From assembly GCA_030618945.1 (NCBI GenBank), contig JAUXCI010000144.1, forward strand, positions 1 through 6,511: DNA of 6,511 nucleotides. The letters run 5' to 3'. The position numbers were made by a program, and so were the translations under genes. Below, piece after piece: positions 1 through 5,741 of this stretch; the stretch's first letter is position 1; each line of letters starts with the position of its first letter. This stretch comes from Flavobacteriaceae bacterium. Its GTDB lineage: Bacteria > Bacteroidota > Bacteroidia > Flavobacteriales > Flavobacteriaceae. The notes beneath the pieces were generated by a model. That model had not been told where the DNA came from and did not search any database. It worked only from the letters and a program-made list of their open reading frames with translations.

Positions 1-1749
1 ATACCAGTATTCTCAGTAGATGCAGAAAAAGCATGGGGATTTAATGAAGAAACTAAGCCTATGTTGAATACGTCACATGGCTTTATTCCTTGGGATGATT
101 CACACCATCCGGATATATCTCAAACCGCTGGTGAATTAGACGGAAGATGGATTTTTATCAATGGTAACAATACACCTCGTATTGCTAAAATTGATTTGAC
201 AACTTTTGAGACCACAGAGATCATTGAAGTTCCAAACTCTGCTGGAAACCACAGTTCATCATTTGTTACTGAAAATACAGAATATGTTGTAGCCGGAACC
301 AGATTTAGTGTTCCTTTCCCACAAAGAGATATGCCTATTGCTGAATACAAAGGTAATTTTAAAGGAGCCTTATCTTTTATTTCTGTTGATCCTGAAGACG
401 GAAGGATGGAAATTAAATTCCAAATCATGATGCCAGGTTTTGATTATGACCTTTCACATCCTGGAAGAGGTGACTCTCATGGATGGTTCTTCTTTACAAC
501 TTATAATACGGAAGAGGCAAATTCATTATTGGAGGTTAATGCTTCACAAAATGATAAGGATTTTATCGCTGCAATTAACTGGAAGAAAATAGAAGCTTAT
601 GTGAATGGTGGAGGCGGAACAAAAGTTCCTACTAACTACGCACATAACGTATATGATGAGCATACTCACAGCGCTACTTCTACCATGATAAAAGAAGTTC
701 TTGTAGTAAATCCTAGCGAAGTACCAGGAGCCATTTACTTTATGCCAACTCCAAAATCTCCTCATGGTTGTGATGTAGATCCAAGTGGTGAGTACATTGT
801 TGGTAGTGGAAAACTTGCAGCTGAATTGACGATTCATTCTTTTAGCAAAATGCTAGCAGCCATTGAAAACGAAGATTTTGACGGTGAGGCTTATGGTATC
901 CCGATTTTATCTTATGAAGCTACTTTAGCAGGAGCTGTTAAACAACCAGGATTAGGACCACTTCACACTGAATTTGATGGTAAAGGAAACGCTTATACAA
1001 CTTTCTTTATTTCTTCAGAAGTTGTAAAATGGAAATTAGGAACATGGGAAGTTTTAGATAGAAAACCAACGTATTACTCAGTTGGTCACTTGATGATCCC
1101 AGGTGGTAATTCAAGAAAGCCATTTGGTAAATATGTTGTGGCGATGAATAAAATCACCAAAGACAGATACTTGCCAACAGGGCCAGAGGTTACTCAGTCT
1201 GCTCAGTTATATGATATCACTGGAGATAAAATGGAATTGTTATTGGATTTCCCAACCATTGGAGAACCACATTATGCTGCAGGTATTCCTGCTGACATCG
1301 TAGCTAAGAATTCAAAGAAGTTCTATAAATTAGAAGATAATAATCACCCACATGCTGTTAAAAGTGAGGCTGAAGCCAAAGTGGTTAGAGATGGAAATGA
1401 AGTTCACATTTATGTCACTATGATCCGCTCACATTTTGCTCCGGATAACATTGAAGGTGTTCAAGTAGGTGATAAAGTGTATTTCCACTTTACCAACTTG
1501 GAACAAGATTATGACGTACCCCATGGAGTTTCAATTATTGGTGCGAATACATCTGAATTGTTGATCATGCCAGGTCAAACAGAAACATTTATTTGGGAGC
1601 CAAAACAAGAAGGTGTTTGGCCATTCTATTGTACAGATTTCTGTTCAGCTTTACACCAGGAAATGCAAGGATATGTCAGGGTTTCTAAAAAAGGTTCGAA
1701 TGTACCTATTTCATTTACGCTTGACGGCGATGCTGTTGACGTAGAATAG
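1..1749 (+). CDS. nosZ: Nitrous-oxide reductase NosZ (5' partial, clade II-like)
   Basis: Periplasmic multicopper enzyme that reduces N2O to N2, the last step of denitrification. The reading frame is open from base 1, so the ATG at 61 is internal; 582 residues are present, and the signal peptide and N-terminus lie outside. Numbering from base 1, the seven expected CuZ histidines are visible: H35 and H36 (DSHHPD), H160 (GDSHGW), H255 (SPHG), H322 (GPLHTEF), H363 (VGHLM) and H424 (EPHY). These belong to the seven-bladed beta-propeller. The C-terminal cupredoxin domain carries the CuA ligands H508 (DVPHG), C544, C548, H552 and M555 in CTDFCSALHQEM. EPHY and CTDFC differ from the EPHD and CSWFC of Pseudomonas-type NosZ and suggest clade II. 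The protein ends soon after CuA, so the C-terminal heme domain of some epsilonproteobacterial enzymes is absent. Sec versus Tat export cannot be judged. Identity is essentially certain; the clade call is less so. Confidence 0.98.
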   Translation: MPVFSVDAEKAWGFNEETKPMLNTSHGFIPWDDSHHPDISQTAGELDGRWIFINGNNTPRIAKIDLTTFETTEIIEVPNSAGNHSSSFVTENTEYVVAGTRFSVPFPQRDMPIAEYKGNFKGALSFISVDPEDGRMEIKFQIMMPGFDYDLSHPGRGDSHGWFFFTTYNTEEANSLLEVNASQNDKDFIAAINWKKIEAYVNGGGGTKVPTNYAHNVYDEHTHSATSTMIKEVLVVNPSEVPGAIYFMPTPKSPHGCDVDPSGEYIVGSGKLAAELTIHSFSKMLAAIENEDFDGEAYGIPILSYEATLAGAVKQPGLGPLHTEFDGKGNAYTTFFISSEVVKWKLGTWEVLDRKPTYYSVGHLMIPGGNSRKPFGKYVVAMNKITKDRYLPTGPEVTQSAQLYDITGDKMELLLDFPTIGEPHYAAGIPADIVAKNSKKFYKLEDNNHPHAVKSEAEAKVVRDGNEVHIYVTMIRSHFAPDNIEGVQVGDKVYFHFTNLEQDYDVPHGVSIIGANTSELLIMPGQTETFIWEPKQEGVWPFYCTDFCSALHQEMQGYVRVSKKGSNVPISFTLDGDAVDVE

Positions 1750-1780
1750 TATAAATATTGAGGTTAAGTTAATTATTGTA

Positions 1781-1820
1781 GAAAACGGACAGTGGATTTT
1801 TCAGCTGTCCGTTTTCATTT
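1781..1820 (+). terminator. Stem-loop, likely rho-independent terminator after nosZ
   Basis: GAAAACGGACAG (1781-1792) pairs perfectly with CTGTCCGTTTTC (1805-1816) across a 12-nt loop, 31 bp after the nosZ stop. The T-run sits in the 3' arm and continues as ATTTAT. Because the arms begin with GAAAA and end with TTTTC, the structure could act in either direction. It may end or attenuate the nosZ transcript, or protect its 3' end, which would separate nosZ expression from the downstream accessory genes. Confidence 0.75.
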
Positions 1821-1824
1821 ATAG

Positions 1825-1836
1825 TGATAAATATCA
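1825..1836. promoter_or_regulatory. Candidate Crp/Fnr-family binding site
   Basis: TGAT-AAAT-ATCA is a perfect 4+4 inverted repeat with the 4-nt spacing of Fnr/Dnr/Nnr sites (consensus TTGAT-N4-ATCAA). The outermost base on each side is off consensus (G at 1824, T at 1837). It lies just after the nosZ stem-loop and about 78 bp before the next start codon, a sensible place for an activator. Crp/Fnr-type regulators commonly control nos genes. Such a short motif can occur by chance in AT-rich DNA, so this is a candidate only. Confidence 0.45.
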
Positions 1837-1913
1837 TGACTTAATTGTACATGCATATGTATTTTAGCTCAATAGATAAATGATATCTTCTTAACCTATT
1901 TAGTTAGTCAAAC

Positions 1914-2504
1914 ATGAAAAAATCAAAAATTTTAATGGTCATTGGGTCCTTGCTATTGGCAGGCCTTTTTATATTACCTTTATGGAATATTACCTTGGAA
2001 GCGCCTCAGTATCCAATTCCATTGGGAATGAATATTCACATTAACAAGTTTGCCGATGTTCATGAATTTGATATAAAGAACATCAATTTAATGAATCACT
2101 ATGTTGGAATGCAATATATTCCTGAATCTATTCCAGAATTCGCTATTTTTCCGATAGTGATAGGGGTTATGGTAGCATTAGGCGTACTCATTGGTATTTT
2201 TGCAAACTATAAATGGTTTATTGGCTGGTTTATTTTAATGTCGATTCTAGGGGTTGTTGGAATGTATGATTTTTACCTTTGGGAATATGATTATGGGCAT
2301 AACCTTGACCCTAAGGCCATCATGAATTTTAAAAACCCTGATGGGAGCCCTATGGGATTCCAGCCACCATTATTTGGCACAAAACACATTTTAAACTTTA
2401 TTGCCCATTCATATCCTCGTTCAGGAGCCTATATGATGCTTGTGGGAATGATGATGACGGTTGCAGCATTTTTTGTAGGCAAGAAAGAAGCTGCGAAGCA
2501 ATAA
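1914..2504 (+). CDS. nosZ-linked four-helix membrane protein (NosB-like position)
   Basis: A 196-residue integral membrane protein of unknown function. Hydrophobic segments are near residues 5-24, 76-97, 101-118 and 171-189. Two polar loops separate them: residues 25-75, containing NLMNHYVGM (58-65), and 119-170, containing YDYGHNLDP (125-133), QPPLFG (150-155) and NFIAHSYPRSGAY (161-173). The His, Tyr, Asp and Met residues in the loops could bind a metal or contact a redox partner, but nothing shows which. The chosen ATG directly precedes a Lys-rich start and the first helix; no Shine-Dalgarno is visible, as is normal for Bacteroidota. Its place right after nosZ matches NosB, a membrane protein linked to clade II nosZ. 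That equivalence is inferred from position and topology, not from recognised sequence similarity, so no symbol is given. Its linkage to nosZ and nosL argues for a role in NosZ maturation or electron supply. Confidence 0.85.
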   Translation: MKKSKILMVIGSLLLAGLFILPLWNITLEAPQYPIPLGMNIHINKFADVHEFDIKNINLMNHYVGMQYIPESIPEFAIFPIVIGVMVALGVLIGIFANYKWFIGWFILMSILGVVGMYDFYLWEYDYGHNLDPKAIMNFKNPDGSPMGFQPPLFGTKHILNFIAHSYPRSGAYMMLVGMMMTVAAFFVGKKEAAKQ

Positions 2505-2552
2505 GCAAATAAATTCATCTTTATCTGCTTATCAAGGAATTGAATTTATTGC
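2505..2552 (+). terminator. Weak AT-rich stem-loop between membrane protein gene and nosL
   Basis: GCAAATAAATTCA (2505-2517), starting directly after the stop codon, pairs with TGAATTTATTGC (2541-2552) apart from one bulged A. The loop is 23 nt, and TTTATATTTGTTG follows. The stem is AT-rich and the loop long, so termination would be inefficient. It could be a partial attenuator or an mRNA-stability element. Confidence 0.35.
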
Positions 2553-2554
2553 TT

Positions 2555-2562
2555 TATATTTG
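2555..2562 (+). promoter_or_regulatory. Bacteroidota-type -7 element (TATATTTG) before nosL
   Basis: TATATTTG matches the Bacteroidota -7 consensus TAnnTTTG exactly. Transcription would start near 2567-2570, giving a leader of about 15-18 nt before the nosL ATG at 2585. No -33 TTTG/TTG lies at the expected spacing, so the promoter could be weak or need an activator, or the match could be chance. If real, nosLDFY has its own promoter. Confidence 0.35.
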
Positions 2563-2584
2563 TTGTCATTAACTAAACAAAAAC

Positions 2585-3025
2585 ATGAAGAAAGTACATA
2601 TTACTGCTTTTACAGCATTGCTGTGGTTGCTATTTTCTTGTGAAGTAGAGCCTGAACAGATCAATTATGGTAATGACGTATGTCATTTTTGTAAAATGAC
2701 TATTGTCGATCAACAGCACGCTGCTCAATACGTGACCAAAAAAGGCAAACAGTTTAAGTTTGATGCTATTGAATGCATGGTCAATGAGCTTTCTGAAAAA
2801 GAAATTGAAAAAATTGGCATACTGCTGGTCTCAGATTATCAGGATCCAGGTCAAATGACCTCAGCCTTGGATGCTACTTACCTTATCAGCAAAGAAATTA
2901 AAAGCCCGATGGGAGCTAATCTGTCGGCTTTTGAATCAGTACAAATTGCTAACACTACTAAAGATGAAAGTGGAGGGGAGCTTTATACCTGGATCCAATT
3001 ACTGCAAAAATTTGATGCTGAATAA
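2585..3025 (+). CDS. nosL: Copper chaperone lipoprotein NosL
   Basis: A 146-residue outward-facing lipoprotein of the NosL family, which binds Cu(I) and hands it to the NosDFY machinery for NosZ maturation. A short signal peptide ends in a lipobox, LLFS before C19, so C19 would be the lipidated N-terminus. The mature part begins with the NosL hallmark CHFCKM (C33, C36, M38), followed by FDAIECM (59-65, with C64) and SPMGANLSAF (107-116), the conserved Met-Gly segment; M109 is a candidate copper ligand. Length is normal for the family. The ATG is followed by a Lys-Lys signal-peptide start, and the upstream leader is A-rich without a Shine-Dalgarno. The stop codon abuts the nosD ATG with no gap (TAAATG), so the two are surely co-transcribed and probably translationally coupled. 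Confidence 0.93.
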   Translation: MKKVHITAFTALLWLLFSCEVEPEQINYGNDVCHFCKMTIVDQQHAAQYVTKKGKQFKFDAIECMVNELSEKEIEKIGILLVSDYQDPGQMTSALDATYLISKEIKSPMGANLSAFESVQIANTTKDESGGELYTWIQLLQKFDAE

Positions 3026-4261
3026 ATGACAAGATTTAAGCTGATTGTATTGAGTTTAATTTGTTGTGTTTCCGTCTATGGGAAACAGATAGAAGTCTGC
3101 TCTAGCTGTGACGTAAAAACTATTAAACAGGCCGTTGACCTGAGCAGTGACGGAGATGTGATCCTTGTTAAAGGTGGTATTTACAAGGAACATAATATAG
3201 TTATAAACAAATCAGTTCATATTAAAGGAGTGGATCGGCCCGTTATAGACGGAGAGAATAAAGAAACGATTTTTAGGATTACTGCCGATAATTTTTCCAT
3301 AAGCGGACTGGAGATCATCAATGTGGGTCGGAGTTATACCAAAGACTTTGCTGCGATTTTAGTTTCAAAATCAAATGACTTTGTCATAGAGAACAATATT
3401 TTAAGAAAGGTGTTCTTTGGAATTTTAATAGAGAAGTCGAAAAAGGGGACGATCTCAAATAACAAGGTTAGCAGTGATGCCACATCTCAGGCAAATTCAG
3501 GTAATGGAATTCATCTTTGGCATTGCTCAAATATGATCGTTTCTAATAATAAATTAACAGGAGTCAGAGATGGTATTTATTTTGAATTTGTAAAAAAAAG
3601 CAAAGTATTTGACAATGAAAGCTATGATAATTTGCGTTACGGACTTCATTTTATGTTTTCAAATGAAAATAGCTATTATAACAATATCTTTAAAAATAAT
3701 GGTGCAGGAGTAGCGGTCATGTTTTCAAAACATATCAATATGCATCATAATAAATTTGAGCATAATTGGGGTTCAGCGTCTTATGGTTTGCTGTTGAAAG
3801 AAATATATGATGCTGAAATTGAAAACAATGTCTTTGAGCAAAACACAATTGGTATAAGCGTCGATGGATCAACCAGGATCAATTATCACAAGAATACTTT
3901 TGTTAGGAATGGTTGGGCCGTAAAGATTATTGGTGCCTGTTATGAGAATGTGTTTTCTGAGAATAACTTTTTGAGCAACGCGTTGGACCTCTCATATAAT
4001 AGCAAAATAAATACCAACAAGTTTGAAGGTAATTACTGGAGCGAATACACCGGATATGATCTTGACAAGGATGGGATTGGTGATATTCCGTACAGGCCCG
4101 TAAAACTGTTTTCTTATATAGTTCACAATACTCCTGAAACGATAATTCTTCTCAGGAGTATGTTCGTGGATATCATTAATTTTTCGGAAAAAGTTTCCCC
4201 TGTTTTTACACCTGATAACCTCATTGACAGTAACCCCTTAATGAAAAGGACTTATGATTGA
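3026..4261 (+). CDS. nosD: NosD, periplasmic beta-helix protein of the NosDFY maturation complex
   Basis: A 411-residue exported protein that sits on the NosFY transporter and is known in Pseudomonas to receive copper from NosL and support NosZ maturation. A signal peptide (residues 1-19, cleavage likely after VYG) is followed by CSSC at 25-28. Residues of about 30-330 form Asn- and Gly-rich repeats of the right-handed parallel beta-helix (PbH1/CASH) type, such as the repeated NN-x-F/I-x-x-N units. The C-terminus has the NosD hallmark NYWSEYTGYDLDKDGIGD (336-353) followed by IPY, then a tail expected to contact NosY. His, Met and Cys residues cluster on the helix (H163, H166, C167, M170; H208, M210; M232, H236, M239, H240, H241, H246). 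Length is usual for the family. The gene follows nosL without a gap and overlaps nosF by 8 bp. Confidence 0.96.
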   Translation: MTRFKLIVLSLICCVSVYGKQIEVCSSCDVKTIKQAVDLSSDGDVILVKGGIYKEHNIVINKSVHIKGVDRPVIDGENKETIFRITADNFSISGLEIINVGRSYTKDFAAILVSKSNDFVIENNILRKVFFGILIEKSKKGTISNNKVSSDATSQANSGNGIHLWHCSNMIVSNNKLTGVRDGIYFEFVKKSKVFDNESYDNLRYGLHFMFSNENSYYNNIFKNNGAGVAVMFSKHINMHHNKFEHNWGSASYGLLLKEIYDAEIENNVFEQNTIGISVDGSTRINYHKNTFVRNGWAVKIIGACYENVFSENNFLSNALDLSYNSKINTNKFEGNYWSEYTGYDLDKDGIGDIPYRPVKLFSYIVHNTPETIILLRSMFVDIINFSEKVSPVFTPDNLIDSNPLMKRTYD

Positions 4262-4958
4262 AATTAAAAGTTTAAATAAAAAGTTTGGTAAGCTTACTGT
4301 ATTGGACGGACTTGATCTCGACATAGGCAAGGAAGGTATTTTTGCCATTCTAGGGCCGAATGGCTCGGGAAAAACCACGCTGATCAAGAGTATTCTGGGC
4401 ATGGTGATTCCTGATAAAGGGGACATTAAACTGGAAGAGGAATCCATACTCGGCAAATGGAATTATAGAAACAAAATCAATTACTTGCCTCAGATAGCTA
4501 ATTTTCCAGCTAACCTTACCGTAAAAGAGTTGATTGAAATGGTGAAGAATTTAAGGCCAAAAGAGGCTCATGATACAGATCTGATTCAACTTTTTGATAT
4601 CGAACAATTTTTAGATAAGAAACTTGGTAACCTTTCAGGAGGAACCAAACAAAAAGTAAATATAATCCTCACTTTTATGTTTGAGAGTGATATGATCATC
4701 CTCGATGAACCCACAACTGGTCTTGATCCCATCTCCTTGATTCACCTTAAAGAGATTATCCAAAAGGAAAAAGAAAAGGGAAAAACCATACTGATCACTA
4801 CGCATATCATGAGTTTTGTTGAAGAGGTGGCCGATGAGATCGTATTTTTACTCGATGGTAAGATTTATTTTAAAGGAAGTTCAACAGAATTGAAGGAGCA
4901 AACCGGACAATTGGATCTGGAACACGCCATCGCTAAATTGATTTCAAAAGAAAAATGA
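4254..4958 (+). CDS. nosF: NosF, ABC transporter ATPase of NosDFY
   Basis: A 234-residue cytoplasmic ATPase that powers the NosDFY complex needed for CuZ assembly in NosZ. All ABC motifs are intact: Walker A GPNGSGKTT (34-42), Q-loop Q80 (YLPQ), signature LSGGTKQK (127-134), Walker B MIILDE (147-152) with D-loop GLDP (156-159), and switch histidine H184 (TTHIM). No truncation or missing catalytic residue is seen. The start codon lies inside the end of nosD (8-bp overlap) and the stop overlaps the nosY start in an ATGA arrangement, so nosD, nosF and nosY are very likely translated together in balanced amounts. The ATPase alone resembles many ABC proteins, but its place between nosD and nosY fixes the assignment. 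Confidence 0.96.
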   Translation: MIEIKSLNKKFGKLTVLDGLDLDIGKEGIFAILGPNGSGKTTLIKSILGMVIPDKGDIKLEEESILGKWNYRNKINYLPQIANFPANLTVKELIEMVKNLRPKEAHDTDLIQLFDIEQFLDKKLGNLSGGTKQKVNIILTFMFESDMIILDEPTTGLDPISLIHLKEIIQKEKEKGKTILITTHIMSFVEEVADEIVFLLDGKIYFKGSSTELKEQTGQLDLEHAIAKLISKEK

Positions 4959-5737
4959 TTAAAATATTAAAATATAGTTTTTTTGACCTTATGCGAAGCA
5001 GGTGGAGTTATGTGTACTTTGCTTTTTATTTATCGCTTGGCTTTGTTTTGTTATTTCTAAATAATGACGTTAACAAGGCTATTATTACTTTGATGAATAT
5101 TATTATCGTCCTCACTCCATTGATAGGTACTATCTTCGGCGTAATGTATTATTATAACTCCAAGGAATTCACTGAATTACTCTTGGCGCAACCCATTAAA
5201 AGGAATACAATTTTTATGGGTCAATATCTGGGGATCTCAATATCATTGACCCTGAGTCTGATCCTGGGGCTTGGGATTCCTTTTTTGATGTACGGCTTAT
5301 TTATGTCGACTGCAATTTTTGATTTTACACTACTTCTTGTGGTTGGCACCTTACTGAATTTTATTTTTGTGGCACTGGCTTTCAATATTGCCCTCTCAAA
5401 TGAAAACCGGATTAAAGGATTTGGCTATGCTATCCTAATGTGGTTGTTCCTTGCCGTTATTTACGACGGTGTATTTTTAATATCTCTTGTAATGTTCAAT
5501 GAATATCCTTTGGATAAATTTGCCCTGTTTACCACCATGTTCAATCCAATAGACTTATCCCGTATATTGATTTTATTAAAGTTGGATATTTCGGCCTTAT
5601 TGGGTTACACAGGTGCGGTCTTTAAAAAATTCTTTGGAACGAATTTTGGCTTAATCATTTCGTTTTCGGTGATGCTCTTATGGATTTTACTCCCGGTGTG
5701 GAGAATTAAAAGGAAGCTTAAAAAGAAAGATTTTTAA
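4955..5737 (+). CDS. nosY: NosY, ABC transporter membrane subunit of NosDFY
   Basis: A 260-residue inner-membrane permease that links the NosF ATPase to periplasmic NosD. Six hydrophobic segments are visible, near residues 18-36, 43-66, 93-117, 121-147, 155-180 and 231-250. The segment ELLLAQPIKRNTIF (74-87), after the second helix, looks like the coupling region that touches NosF. The periplasmic stretch of about 181-230, before the last helix, contains MFNPIDLSRILIL (195-207), a pattern expected of NosY. The positive tail KRKLKKKDF fits a cytoplasmic C-terminus. The ATG overlaps the nosF stop by 4 bp. The cargo of NosDFY is debated: copper relay is supported structurally, and sulfur export has been proposed. 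The gene ends the plus-strand cluster, 4 bp from the convergent gene's stop. Confidence 0.93.
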   Translation: MIKILKYSFFDLMRSRWSYVYFAFYLSLGFVLLFLNNDVNKAIITLMNIIIVLTPLIGTIFGVMYYYNSKEFTELLLAQPIKRNTIFMGQYLGISISLTLSLILGLGIPFLMYGLFMSTAIFDFTLLLVVGTLLNFIFVALAFNIALSNENRIKGFGYAILMWLFLAVIYDGVFLISLVMFNEYPLDKFALFTTMFNPIDLSRILILLKLDISALLGYTGAVFKKFFGTNFGLIISFSVMLLWILLPVWRIKRKLKKKDF

Positions 5738-5741
5738 AGAC

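Noticed and set aside
61..63. ATG at 61 as the nosZ start
   Set aside because: The same frame is open back to base 1 and encodes NosZ-like sequence; the first CuZ histidines come only about 14 residues later, so a start here would lose the signal peptide and the first part of the propeller.
345..362. Possibility that NosD calcium-like DLDKDGIGD segment marks a dockerin
   Set aside because: Positions here are residues 345-353 of NosD; the surrounding NYWSEY...IPY pattern is the usual NosD C-terminal signature, so no dockerin is called.
120..428. Minus-strand open frame within nosZ
   Set aside because: Lies opposite a clearly coding, motif-rich part of nosZ; no recognisable domain.
544..837. 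Second minus-strand open frame within nosZ
   Set aside because: Shadow of nosZ coding sequence with unnatural composition and no domain.
4238..4456. Minus-strand open frame over the nosD/nosF joint
   Set aside because: Opposite the nosF Walker A region; low-complexity Ser/Pro product typical of an antisense shadow.
5717..5739. A/T-rich inverted repeat at the nosY end as a terminator
   Set aside because: CTTAAAAA and TTTTTAAAG pair imperfectly, contain almost no GC, and lie within the nosY coding end and its stop codon; too weak to call.
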